Positions 9,005 through 16,965 of a DNA stretch of 64,000 nt are shown in pieces; position 1 is the stretch's first letter, and the number at the start of each line of letters is the position of its first letter. The position numbers and the translations under genes were made by a program. The stretch is from Microbacterium sp. T32. GTDB lineage: Bacteria; Actinomycetota; Actinomycetes; Actinomycetales; Microbacteriaceae. The notes beneath the pieces are model-generated. The model searched no databases. It was not told the DNA's origin and worked only from the letters and a program-made list of their open reading frames with translations. Location: contig NZ_LQQP01000001.1 in the NCBI RefSeq assembly GCF_001619615.1, positions 1-64,000 on the forward strand. Direction: 5' to 3'.

Positions 9005-9681
9005 GCGACGAGACGATTCGGCTGACGGGGCTCACCCGGACCTTCGGTGTCGGCGCTGCGCGGACGACGGCGCTCGTCGACGCGGACGTCACGGCGAGGG
9101 CGGGCGAATTCGTGGCGCTCCGCGGGCCGTCGGGTTCGGGCAAGACCACTCTGCTGCGCCTCGCCGTGGGCCTCGACGCCCCCGACGCGGGGGAGGCCTG
9201 GGTCGGGAGTCGTCGGGTGACGGGCGCGCCCGAGAACGAGGTGGCGGAGCTGCGGCGCACGGTGCTGGGCTATGTGGACCAGGAGTTCCCGCTCGTGGGC
9301 TTCCTGACGGCGGCCGAGAACGTCGAGCTGCCCCTCCGCGCGCGCGGAGCGTCGGCGCGCGAACGGCGCTTTCGGGTGACCGAGATGCTCGAGGCCGTGG
9401 GACTCTCCGACCACGCGGGTCAGCGTCCGGACGAACTCTCCGGCGGTCAGCAGCAGCGGGTCGCCGTTGCGCGAGCGCTCGTGCACCGTCCGCGCGTGCT
9501 CCTCGCGGACGAACCGACCGCGCAGCTGGACAGCGGGACCGCGGCATCCATCGTCGCCCTGATCCGCGAACGCGCGCGGCGCGACGGGATGACGGCGCTC
9601 GTCGCGACGCACGACCCGACCGTGGCCGACGCCGCCGACCGCGTCGTCGAGATCCACGACGGCCGCCTCGTCGGGGCCTGA
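9001..9681 (+). CDS. ABC transporter ATP-binding protein (LolD/MacB type), canonical
   Basis: A 226-aa ATPase with all standard motifs: Walker A GPSGSGKTT, Q-loop YVDQEF, signature LSGGQQQRVAVARAL, Walker B VLLADEPTAQLD and switch histidine VATHD. It closes the four-gene cassette begun at 2704. Its canonical signature next to the VTGSE signature of the upstream ATPase suggests a heterodimer with one standard and one degenerate ATP site. No terminator is obvious in the 13 bp before the converging phosphatase gene. Confidence 0.93.
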   Translation: MSDETIRLTGLTRTFGVGAARTTALVDADVTARAGEFVALRGPSGSGKTTLLRLAVGLDAPDAGEAWVGSRRVTGAPENEVAELRRTVLGYVDQEFPLVGFLTAAENVELPLRARGASARERRFRVTEMLEAVGLSDHAGQRPDELSGGQQQRVAVARALVHRPRVLLADEPTAQLDSGTAASIVALIRERARRDGMTALVATHDPTVADAADRVVEIHDGRLVGA

Positions 9682-9694
9682 TCGTGGCGCCGGA

Positions 9695-10315
9695 TCAGCG
9701 TCCGCGCACGTGGTTCCACTGCGTGATGACCTCGGAGCCGTGCTCGAAGCCGAGCTCGCTGACGGCCGAAGTGCCGAGCACGAAGTAGCGTCCGCCCGCG
9801 GCGGTGAGGCCCAGCCAGACGCCCGCGAGCGCGCGCAGGAAGTGCGCGTGCGAGAACAGGAGCACCTGCTCACCGGCCCGGACGCGTGGGCGCAGCTCGT
9901 CGAGGAGCGACTCCGCGCGGGCGGTGACCTGTTCGACGGTCTCGCCGGGTGTGGCGCCCGCGGGGGCGCCGGCCTGCCAGATCGTCCACGGACGGCCCAG
10001 CTGCGCGTCGATCTCGGGGGTCGTCAACCCCTCGTGGGCGCCGTAGTCCCACTCGACCAGGCGCGGCTCGATCTCGGCCTGCGGGTAGCCCGCCCGGGCG
10101 GCGGTCTCGACCGCCCGCTGGAGCGGGCTCGTGAGCACGAGGTCCCAGTGCCGTGTCGCCAGCAGCGTGCCGGCGAGCTCGGCTTTGTACGCACCGGTCT
10201 CGGTGAGCGGGATGTCGGTGAGTCCGGTGTGCCGCCCCGTGCGGCTCCACTCGGTCTCGCCGTGGCGCACGAGCACGAGGCGCCCGTCGGGGTCGGTCAG
10301 ATCCTCATCTTTCAC
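9695..10315 (-). CDS. Histidine phosphatase family protein (phosphoglycerate mutase-like)
   Basis: A 206-aa cytoplasmic phosphatase. The catalytic motif VRHGETEWS lies near residue 17 and the second catalytic histidine is in FSHAHFLRAL. The Glu/Asp-rich segment VEWDYGAHEGLTTPEI is typical of broad-specificity acid phosphatases and F6P/PGM-like enzymes rather than true glycolytic mutases. The start is a GTG at 10315, preceded by a GGGAGG Shine-Dalgarno (10324-10329) that can be sequestered in a hairpin. It lies downstream of RNA element copy 2. Confidence 0.9.
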   Translation of the reverse strand: MKDEDLTDPDGRLVLVRHGETEWSRTGRHTGLTDIPLTETGAYKAELAGTLLATRHWDLVLTSPLQRAVETAARAGYPQAEIEPRLVEWDYGAHEGLTTPEIDAQLGRPWTIWQAGAPAGATPGETVEQVTARAESLLDELRPRVRAGEQVLLFSHAHFLRALAGVWLGLTAAGGRYFVLGTSAVSELGFEHGSEVITQWNHVRGR

Positions 10316-10323
10316 TCACCCAT

Positions 10324-10339
10324 CCTCCCTCGCGGGAGG
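10324..10339 (-). promoter_or_regulatory. Hairpin that can sequester the Shine-Dalgarno of the phosphatase gene
   Basis: On the minus strand, CCTCCC and GGGAGG form a perfect 6-bp stem around the tetraloop GCGA, which is of GNRA type. The GGGAGG arm is the only good Shine-Dalgarno for the GTG start 8 nt further on. It sits between terminator copy 2 and the gene, an arrangement suited to translational control. Confidence 0.5.
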
Positions 10340-10362
10340 CGGTCAGCGGCTGGAGACGGACG

Positions 10363-10394
10363 AAGGGCCGGTCGAGGAGTGTCGACCGGCCCTT
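10363..10394 (-). terminator. Terminator-like hairpin at the 3' end of RNA element copy 2
   Basis: A perfect 13-bp stem (10363-10375 with 10382-10394) has a 6-nt loop. The plus-strand side is followed by TTTT (stem end plus two), the minus-strand side by CGTCCG. It may terminate in both directions. The stem is conserved with copy 1 while the loop is not. Confidence 0.6.
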
Positions 10395-10517
10395 TTCCCT
10401 GCACCAGAGTGTCCTGCAATCACATGTCCGGTAGCTGCCACAGCAAAACAACTACCGTGCGAGCACTCTATAACGGTGAGATAACGGAGCGGAAGAGGCG
10501 CCGTTATCTTTTCGTGA
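10363..10517 (-). ncRNA. Putative structured small RNA, element copy 2
   Basis: Second copy of the element at 2456-2606, in the same orientation and about 7.9 kb away. The central stem (10429-10437 with 10449-10457) differs from copy 1 at three pairs. Two changes are fully compensatory. The third is C/A on plus but G/U on minus, so the minus strand gives the better-paired RNA. The 11-nt loop and the 29-nt linker are identical to copy 1. An 8-bp inverted repeat (10480-10487 with 10501-10508) and TATAGAGT precede it as a possible operator and promoter. Confidence 0.55.
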
Positions 10518-10551
10518 TTTCATAGCGTCCTCATCAGTTCCGCCGTGCCGG

Positions 10552-10839
10552 TCACGACAGCCAGGTGTTCCAGCCGACCCGCACCGGCGAGGTGACGGTC
10601 GATGTGCGACTCTCGACGGCCTCGCAAGACGGGCCGTACAGCGTCTCGGTGCCCGTCACCGTGACGGTGTAGACGCCGTACTCGCCGTTGCCGGTCTGCC
10701 CGGGCGGGATGTCGATCGTGATGTCGTTGCCGAGGCCCGCCGTGAGGCTCGCCGAGAAGGACGTGCCGTAGGTCGCGGACACGCTCGCGAGCTTGGCATC
10801 CAGGCTGACGTTCGCGCTTCCGCTGACGCTCGCCTCCAC
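10552..10839 (-). pseudogene. 5'-truncated remnant of a probable secreted protein gene
   Basis: On the minus strand this open stretch reads as about 95 residues rich in Ser, Thr, Val and Gly in beta-strand-like alternation (for example SVSGSANVSL and YTVTVTGTETLYGPSC), ending in a clean stop at 10552. The sequence upstream on that strand turns into unrelated Arg/Ala/Pro-rich translation with no plausible start, Shine-Dalgarno or signal peptide. I read it as the C-terminal remnant of a gene that lost its 5' part, close to the RNA element and a strong palindrome. The original function is not recognised. Confidence 0.45.
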
Positions 10840-10841
10840 CG

Positions 10842-10877
10842 GCGGGGCTCGGGAGAGCTGATCAGCTCCCGCCCCGC
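10842..10877. repeat. Strong palindrome upstream of the amino-acid permease
   Basis: The arms GCGGGG and CCCCGC, then CGGGAG and CTCCCG, pair with a 2-nt bulge around a centre that is itself palindromic (CTGATCAG). It lies at the truncated end of the remnant at 10552-10839. It has no T-tract and no obvious gene to terminate, so its role is unclear; a rearrangement scar or an operator are both possible. Confidence 0.5.
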
Positions 10878-10993
10878 GGCCGAGGGGTTCCCGGCATCCG
10901 TTAGCCTGACGTGCGCCGCGATTCGGTCCGAGAGCCGAACGGTCGGTCGCGCGAGCCCCCGCTCCCGGCCTCTCCACGATTGCGAGTCCCCCC

Positions 10994-12463
10994 ATGACAA
11001 CCTCCCCGGGTTCGTCCGCCCTGCCCACCGACACCACCGCGACGGCGCCGCCGCGCTCCCTGCGTCGGGCGATGGATGCCAGACACCTGGTGATGATCGC
11101 CCTCGGCGGTGTCATCGGCTCGGGGCTCTTCCTCAGCTCGGGGTACACGATCCACCAGGCCGGACCCCTCGGTGCGGTGCTCGCGTACCTTCTCGGTGCC
11201 TTCGTCGTCTGGCTCGTCATGGTGTGCCTGGGCGAGCTCGCCGTGGTCTACCCGGTATCGGGATTGCTCCACATCTACGCGGCGCGCACCATGGGTCCGG
11301 CGACGGGGTTCGCCACCGCGTGGCTGTACTGGCTGTGCTGGGTGGTTGCTCTGGGGTCGGAGTTCACGGCATCCGGGATCCTCATGCAGCGCTGGTTCCC
11401 GAGCGTGGACGTGTGGGTGTGGTGCCTCGTCTTCGCGGGCGTGCTGTTCACGCTCAACGCGATCTCGGCCCGCGTGTTCGGTGAGACCGAATTCTGGTTC
11501 TCGCTCATCAAGGTGCTGGCGATCGTCGCGCTCATCGTGCTCGGCGGACTGGCGATCTTCGGGTTCACCCCGTTGTCGTCCTCGCCGCACGAGGCGGTGC
11601 TGTTGAGCAACTTCCTGACGCCCGAGGGGCTGCTGCCCGCAGGACTCGGTGGCGTGCTCATCACCTCGCTCGCCGTGTTCTACGCCTTCAGCGGTGCGGA
11701 GCTCGTGGGTGTGGCGGCGGGTGAGACGAAGGACCCCGGTCGCAACATCCCCCGCGCGCTGCGCTCGACCGTGCTGCGGCTGCTCGTGCTGTTCGTCCTG
11801 TCGATCACCGTGATCGCCGCCCTCCTACCGTATGAGAAGGCGGGCCTCAGCTCGAGCCCGTTCGTCGACGTCTTCGAGTACGTCGGCGTCCCGTACGCGG
11901 CGGACATCATGAACTTCGTCGTCATCACGGCGCTGCTGTCGGTGGGGAACAGCGGGTTGTACTCGTGTGCGCGCATGCTCTTCTCGCTCGCCGAGGAGGG
12001 CTACGCGCCGCGCGCATTCACGCGCCTCACCCGGCGTGGTATCCCGATCGTCGCGCTCCTGGTGAGCCTGGCGATCGGGCTCGTGTCGCTGATCTCCAGC
12101 GTGATCGCGGCCGAGACCGTGTACCTCGTGCTCGTGTCGATCGCCGGGTTCGCCGCGGTGGCCGTGTGGATGTCGATCGTCGCGGCGCAGTTCTTCCATC
12201 GCCGGGCGTTCGTCCGCGGCGGGGGAGACCTGTCGACCCTGGCCTATCGCACGCCGTTCTCCCCGGTGGTCCCGATCCTCGCGTTCGTTCTGCTGACGGC
12301 ATCCATCGTCGCGATCGCGTTCGACCCCGATCAGGCTCCGGCGCTGTACTTCGGCATCCCGTTCGTCCTGCTCTGCTACGGGTACTTCTGGCTGCGCTAC
12401 GGCCGACGCGGGGCGCGGCCCGTACCGGTGAACGAGGAGGCGCCGGTCGACGAGGTCGACTGA
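10994..12463 (+). CDS. Amino acid permease, APC superfamily
   Basis: A 489-aa integral membrane transporter with about 12 hydrophobic segments. The N-terminal region contains the amino acid permease hallmark ALGGVIGSGLFLSSG (about residues 36-50), the TM1 substrate and sodium/proton site. EFWFSLIKVLAIVALI in mid-protein is also typical of the bacterial AAT (lysine, proline, aromatic and GABA permease) subfamily. Substrate specificity cannot be assigned. The gene is monocistronic, with the long palindrome at 12486 just after its stop. Confidence 0.93.
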   Translation: MTTSPGSSALPTDTTATAPPRSLRRAMDARHLVMIALGGVIGSGLFLSSGYTIHQAGPLGAVLAYLLGAFVVWLVMVCLGELAVVYPVSGLLHIYAARTMGPATGFATAWLYWLCWVVALGSEFTASGILMQRWFPSVDVWVWCLVFAGVLFTLNAISARVFGETEFWFSLIKVLAIVALIVLGGLAIFGFTPLSSSPHEAVLLSNFLTPEGLLPAGLGGVLITSLAVFYAFSGAELVGVAAGETKDPGRNIPRALRSTVLRLLVLFVLSITVIAALLPYEKAGLSSSPFVDVFEYVGVPYAADIMNFVVITALLSVGNSGLYSCARMLFSLAEEGYAPRAFTRLTRRGIPIVALLVSLAIGLVSLISSVIAAETVYLVLVSIAGFAAVAVWMSIVAAQFFHRRAFVRGGGDLSTLAYRTPFSPVVPILAFVLLTASIVAIAFDPDQAPALYFGIPFVLLCYGYFWLRYGRRGARPVPVNEEAPVDEVD

Positions 12464-12485
12464 GCCTGCGCAGGCTCGGTGATCA

Positions 12486-12565
12486 GCACAATCTCAGTGA
12501 TCTGCGCAAACTCCGTGCGATTCCGGCGGATGCCACTGAGTCTGCGCGAATCGCTGAGTTCGTGC
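12486..12565. repeat. Imperfect long palindrome, intergenic repeat copy A
   Basis: Arms of 28 nt (12486-12513 and 12538-12565) match inversely at 22 of 28 positions. The 24-nt centre contains GGATGCC. It separates the convergent permease and LysE genes. Read in reverse it resembles the element at 40626-40704; both share GATCTGCGCA/GATCGCTGAG-like segments. It could be a bidirectional terminator or a REP-like dispersed repeat. Confidence 0.65.
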
Positions 12566-12599
12566 CGCGGCCGCCTCGGCGTGTGCGGCACGCGCATTG

Positions 12600-13232
12600 C
12601 TAGCTCTTCGCCCCGGTCAACGCCAGTGCCCCGCCAAGCCCGATCATCATGACCCCACCGGCGCCGGCCAGACCCGAGATCCGTCGCGGCGACCGCGCGA
12701 ACCACGCCCGGGCCGTCCCGGCCGCGAGCGCCCACGTGCTGTCGCAGACCAGCGCCATGGCCTGGAAAAGCAGCCCGAGCGCGAGCATCTGCGCCCAGAC
12801 CGGTCCGGCCGCGGGGGACACGAACTGCGGCAGCACGGCGACGAAGAACGCGATCGTCTTCGGGTTCGTCACCCCGACGACCATCCCTTGGCGCAGCAGA
12901 GTCCAGGTCGAGCGGGTCCCGACCGCGGCGAAGGAGGCGCCGTCCCGCCGGTGCCGGATCGCCTGGATGCCGAGCCACACGAGGTACACCGCCCCCGCGA
13001 TCTTCACGACGGTGAAGGCCACGACCGACGACGCCACGATCGCGCCCACACCGAACGCGACGGCGATGACCGCGGGGATCGTGCCGAGGGAGTTGCCGAC
13101 GACGCTGAGCACGCCGGCCCGGCGGCCGAGGGCGATCGACCGGCCGATGACGAACAGCACGCTCGGCCCCGGGATCACGATGATCACGGCCGAGGCGAGC
13201 ACGAACGCCACCAGGTTCTCCCACGGAATCAT
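12600..13232 (-). CDS. LysE/RhtB family amino-acid exporter
   Basis: A 210-aa protein of the length and six-helix hydrophobicity usual for LysE translocators. It has the N-terminal family motif IPGPSVLFVIGRSIALGRRAG (interrupted here only for length) and the conserved NPKTIAFFVAVLPQFV segment. The family exports lysine, threonine, homoserine or related metabolites; the substrate is not predictable. ATG 13232 has TAGTGT six bases upstream (13239-13244), a probable leaderless promoter. Confidence 0.92.
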   Translation of the reverse strand: MIPWENLVAFVLASAVIIVIPGPSVLFVIGRSIALGRRAGVLSVVGNSLGTIPAVIAVAFGVGAIVASSVVAFTVVKIAGAVYLVWLGIQAIRHRRDGASFAAVGTRSTWTLLRQGMVVGVTNPKTIAFFVAVLPQFVSPAAGPVWAQMLALGLLFQAMALVCDSTWALAAGTARAWFARSPRRISGLAGAGGVMMIGLGGALALTGAKS

Positions 13233-13280
13233 GCGCTCACACTAGCCTCGTCACACGGTCGTCTACCCGAGGGAGCCGTC

Positions 13281-14606
13281 ATGCAAGACCAATTCGACAC
13301 CGTCGTCGTGGGAGCGGGAATCGCCGGACTGTCGGCCGCCCGGCTCCTGACCCGCGCGGGGCAGCACGTCGTCGTCCTGGAGGCCCGCGACCGGGTGGGT
13401 GGCCGCGTCCACTCGCAGCGCGACGGGCACCACGTCACCGACCGGGGGGCATCCTGGATCCACGGCATCGACGACAGCCCCGTCGAGGCGGCCGCCCGCG
13501 CGTTCGGGATGCCGATGGCCGAGTTCACCGTCGGCGGCTACCAGCCCGACAGTCGGCCGTTGACCTACTTCGGTCCGGACGGCGAGCGACTCGACGCCGA
13601 CGAGATCCGCGCGTTCGCCGACGACGTCCGCACCCTGAACGCCGACCTCGTCGACGTCATCGCCCGCTCGGCTCCGGATGCCACCTACGCCGACGTCGTG
13701 GAGGAGGCGCTCGCCGCCCGCGACTGGGCCCCCGAGCGCGCGCAGCGCGTGCGCGAATACAACGGCCGCCGCGCCGAGGAGCAGTACGGCGTCCACATGT
13801 CGGCGCTCGGGGCGCACGGCCTCGACGACGACACCGTCAACGGGATCGAGGTCGTCTTCCCGCGCGGCTACGACGAACTCGCCACGAACCTCGCCTCGGG
13901 CCTCGACGTCCGCCTCGAGCACGTCGTGACCGCGATCGACTGGTCCGCCGCGGGGGTGACCGTCACGACCGATCACGGCACGTTCTCCGGCGCGTCGGCG
14001 GTCGTCACCCTCCCGATCGGCGTCCTGAAGTCCGGCGACGTCACGATCACGCCCCCGCTCCCCGACACGCACCAGCGCGTGCTCGGCGTTCTCGCGGCCA
14101 ACGCCTTCGAGAAGGTCGTGCTGCGCTTCCCCGAGCGGTTCTGGGATGCCGGGGTGTACGGCATCCGCCAGTTCGGCGACGAGGGGGAGTGGTGGCACTC
14201 CTGGTACGACCTGGGCCGCATCCACGACGAGGCGGCGCTGCTGACCTTCGCCGCGGGCCCGGCCGCGGTCGCGACACGGCACTGGACCGACGACGAGATC
14301 GCCGCCTCGACGATGGCGCAGCTGCGGCGCCTGTACGGCGAGGGGATCCCCGAGCCGGAGAGCGTCGTCGTCACGCGGTGGCAGGACGACCCGTTCGCGC
14401 GCGGGTCGTACAGCTTCATGAAGCCCGGCTCGGTCGGCCCCGACCACGACGAGCTCGCCGCACCGGTCGGCGGCGTCCTTCACCTGGCCGGCGAAGCGAC
14501 GTGGGGTGACGACCCCGCGACGGTTCCGGGCGCCCTGCTCTCGGGGCACCGCGCCGCCGAGCACGTGCTCGGCCGCGCGGTGCCGATCGAGGAGCTCTGG
14601 GCCTGA
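13281..14606 (+). CDS. Flavin monoamine oxidase family protein
   Basis: A 441-aa FAD enzyme. The dinucleotide-binding motif VVVGAGIAGLSAARLL (about residues 8-23) is followed by LEARDRVGGR, the GG-motif that binds FAD in amine oxidases. The C-terminal FAD contact HLAGEATWGDDPATVPGAL is also conserved. Family members oxidise amines or polyamines to aldehydes with release of H2O2 and ammonia. ATG 13281 has a GGGAG Shine-Dalgarno. It is divergent from the LysE gene. No signal peptide is seen, so it is probably cytoplasmic. Confidence 0.92.
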   Translation: MQDQFDTVVVGAGIAGLSAARLLTRAGQHVVVLEARDRVGGRVHSQRDGHHVTDRGASWIHGIDDSPVEAAARAFGMPMAEFTVGGYQPDSRPLTYFGPDGERLDADEIRAFADDVRTLNADLVDVIARSAPDATYADVVEEALAARDWAPERAQRVREYNGRRAEEQYGVHMSALGAHGLDDDTVNGIEVVFPRGYDELATNLASGLDVRLEHVVTAIDWSAAGVTVTTDHGTFSGASAVVTLPIGVLKSGDVTITPPLPDTHQRVLGVLAANAFEKVVLRFPERFWDAGVYGIRQFGDEGEWWHSWYDLGRIHDEAALLTFAAGPAAVATRHWTDDEIAASTMAQLRRLYGEGIPEPESVVVTRWQDDPFARGSYSFMKPGSVGPDHDELAAPVGGVLHLAGEATWGDDPATVPGALLSGHRAAEHVLGRAVPIEELWA

Positions 14607-14627
14607 CGGCCCCGCCCCCGGCCCGAC

Positions 14628-15488
14628 TCAGCGCGGCTCGGGGCCCGTCGCGACGGGAAGCTCCGGGTGGTTCGACCACTGGCTCCACGACCCCGGGAAC
14701 ACCCGCGGCGTGAAGCCGGCGAGCGTCAGCGCGACGGCCTGGTGCGCCGCCGTCACGCCGGAACCGCAGTACACGCCCACCTCGACGCCGGGCAGCGCAC
14801 CGAGCTCGGTGAAGCGCGCGCGGAGGGCCTCCGGGTCGTGGAAGCGCCCGTCGGCGCCGACATTCTCGGTGGTCGGGGCGCTCACGGCCCCCGGTACGTG
14901 GCCGGCCCGCGGGTCGATCGGCTCGACCTCGCCGCGGTAGCGCTCACCCGCGCGCGCGTCCAGCAGCAGCCCGCCGTCGGCGAACCCGGCCACGTCGTCG
15001 AGCGGCAGCACGGGCAGCGCGCCGTAGGTCAGCGTCACCGACCCGGGCGCGGGGGGAGTGGCATCCCCCGTCTCCACGTCGAACCCGGCGTCGGTCCACG
15101 CGCGGAGCGACCCGTCGAGCAGACGCACGTCCGCGACGCCGGCGTAGCGCAGCAGCCACCAGGCGCGTGCGCTGGAGAGGTTCTTCAGGTCGTCGTAGAC
15201 CACGACCGTGTCGCCGTCGTCGATGCCCCAGCGTCGGGCGGCCTCCTGCAGCGCCTCGACGGGCGGAAGCGGATGCCGACCCTCGGTGGGCTCGCCGTGG
15301 GCGGCGAGCTCGTGGTCGAGGTCGACGTACTGCGCGCCGGGGATGTGACCGTCGCGGTACTCGGGCAGCCCGTCGGGACGATCGAGGCGCCAGCGCACGT
15401 CGAGCACACGCACCGGACCGCCGTCGGAGAACCGCCCCGCCGTGAGGGCGTCGCGCAGCTCGGTCGCGGTGACGAGGACCTCAGACAT
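14628..15488 (-). CDS. Sulfurtransferase, tandem rhodanese type (thiosulfate/3-mercaptopyruvate)
   Basis: A 286-aa protein with two rhodanese domains. The first is inactive (VLDVRW near residue 28, DDLKNLSSA at the loop that would hold the Cys). The second carries the catalytic Cys241 in VYCGSGVTAAH. CGSGVTA resembles the 3-mercaptopyruvate loop (CGSGVTA/CGTGVTA) more than the thiosulfate loop. It donates sulfane sulfur to acceptors in cysteine catabolism. It overlaps the AhpD-like gene by 8 bp and so is its operon partner, both divergent from the LysR gene. Confidence 0.93.
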   Translation of the reverse strand: MSEVLVTATELRDALTAGRFSDGGPVRVLDVRWRLDRPDGLPEYRDGHIPGAQYVDLDHELAAHGEPTEGRHPLPPVEALQEAARRWGIDDGDTVVVYDDLKNLSSARAWWLLRYAGVADVRLLDGSLRAWTDAGFDVETGDATPPAPGSVTLTYGALPVLPLDDVAGFADGGLLLDARAGERYRGEVEPIDPRAGHVPGAVSAPTTENVGADGRFHDPEALRARFTELGALPGVEVGVYCGSGVTAAHQAVALTLAGFTPRVFPGSWSQWSNHPELPVATGPEPR

Positions 15489-15843
15489 GCGCGGGCACCG
15501 CGTCGTGGTCGTGGATGCCGGACAGCTTGAACGCCAGCCGGCCGTGCGCGAACCCGCCGCCGGCGCGGATCGCGGTGGCGACCCAGGCGGCTTCTGCGAG
15601 CTCGGCCTTGGTGGCGCCGGCGCGGACCGCGGCCTGCGAGTGACCGTCGATACAGTAGGTGCACTGCGTCGTGATCCCCACGGCGAGAGCGATGAGCTCG
15701 CGGAACTTCAGGGGGATCTCGCGGCCCTCGGGCGCGAAGACGGTGTCGTTGAAGGCCGTGAACGCCGCCAGCACGTCCGGCGTCGTCTCCTTGTAGTCCC
15801 GCGTGTACGCGCGGTCTCCCTCGCGGTCGAAGAAGTCGCTCAT
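15481..15843 (-). CDS. Carboxymuconolactone decarboxylase/AhpD-like protein
   Basis: A 120-aa protein of the AhpD/CMD fold. The redox motif C61-T-Y-C64 followed by H68 is the AhpD-type CxxC-H arrangement, pointing to peroxidase or thiol-redox activity rather than decarboxylation. A Shine-Dalgarno GGAGTGAGAG precedes ATG 15843. It is the first gene of the two-gene operon with the sulfurtransferase and is divergent from the LysR regulator, the likely controller. Confidence 0.92.
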   Translation of the reverse strand: MSDFFDREGDRAYTRDYKETTPDVLAAFTAFNDTVFAPEGREIPLKFRELIALAVGITTQCTYCIDGHSQAAVRAGATKAELAEAAWVATAIRAGGGFAHGRLAFKLSGIHDHDAVPAHV

Positions 15844-16023
15844 CTCTCACTCCTGTCGCGCGCCGCTCCGTGGGCGCGCACCCGTCCGAGCCTAGGAACC
15901 CCGCCCGCGGTCGAGCAATGCCGGGTCCGTGATGACCACTCATCGCCGCGCGCGATGGATGCCATGTGAACGCGCGTGACCTCGCGCGAGCGGGCGAGGC
16001 GTGCGCGCGTCTATCGTCCAGGG

Positions 16024-16899
16024 ATGGCCGAGACTCTGGACATCATCCAACTCCGCACCTTCGTCGCCATCGACGAGTGCGGAGGATTCGGCCGTGCCGC
16101 CGTGGCTCTCCACATGAGCCAGCCGACGGTGAGTCAGCACGTCCGGTCGCTCGAGAAGCGACTGCAGCAGCCGCTCGTCGAACGGGACGGGCGCCGCGCC
16201 CGCTTCACGCTCGCGGGCGAGAAGCTGCTCGCCGAGGCGCGCCGCATCCTGGCGGTGCACGACGAAGCCCTCGCACGCCTGGACGTCACGCGCGCCCGGA
16301 CGATCGTCGTCGGCTCGACCGAGACGGCCGCCGAGCAGATCCTGCCCGAGCTGCTCGGCACCCTCCGCCGCGCGTTCCCCGACCGGCAGGTGCAGTTCCA
16401 CATCGACCGCTCCACCAAGATGACGGATGCCGTGACCAAGGGCACCATCGACCTCGCGGTCGTACTCGACACGGGCTCGACCGTCGCCGGCGTCGAGGTG
16501 GGGGAGCTCCCGCTGAACTGGTACGCGTCGCCGTCGTGGCAGCCACCGGCGCACGGCGAGGCCGTACCGCTCGTGGCCTACGTCGAGCCGTGCGGCATGC
16601 GGCAGCGCGCGCTGCAGGAGCTCGGCGACATCGGCGCGCGCGTCGACATCGCGGCGGAGTCCGGCAGCCTCGAAGGCGTCATGGCCGCCGCGCGCGCGGG
16701 TCTCGGCGTCGCGGTGCTCCCCACCGCGGGCCGGGCTCCCGCCGGACTCGTCGTCCGGCGCGACTTCCCCGACCTCGGCCGCATCTTCGTGCGACTCATC
16801 ACGCGGCGGGGGCTGGAACCCGACGTGGAGCAGGCGGCGCTGGCATCCCTCGACGGGTTCTTCGCCGTGCGCCGGCACATCCACGCCGTCTCGGCCTGA
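16024..16899 (+). CDS. LysR-family transcriptional regulator
   Basis: A 291-aa protein of standard LysR length. The N-terminal helix-turn-helix (about residues 5-63) contains AAVALHMSQPTVSQHVRSLEK, and the rest is the periplasmic-binding-like effector domain. ATG 16024 is preferred over an upstream in-frame start because TATCGT (16012-16017) lies six bases before it. It is divergent from the AhpD/sulfurtransferase pair (15843), the classical layout for a LysR target. It also lies just upstream of the 17-28 kb island and could regulate that too. Confidence 0.93.
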   Translation: MAETLDIIQLRTFVAIDECGGFGRAAVALHMSQPTVSQHVRSLEKRLQQPLVERDGRRARFTLAGEKLLAEARRILAVHDEALARLDVTRARTIVVGSTETAAEQILPELLGTLRRAFPDRQVQFHIDRSTKMTDAVTKGTIDLAVVLDTGSTVAGVEVGELPLNWYASPSWQPPAHGEAVPLVAYVEPCGMRQRALQELGDIGARVDIAAESGSLEGVMAAARAGLGVAVLPTAGRAPAGLVVRRDFPDLGRIFVRLITRRGLEPDVEQAALASLDGFFAVRRHIHAVSA

Positions 16900-16965
16900 C
16901 GCCTGGAACCCCGCTCCGGCTCCGGACCGCGGTCCCCGGCTCCCCGCCGCGGGTCATCGGAAACC

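Noticed and set aside
2456..10517. RNA element as the actinobacterial 6C RNA.
   Set aside because: The two C-rich loops that define 6C are absent; the conserved loop here is TTTTGCTGTGG on the RNA strand.
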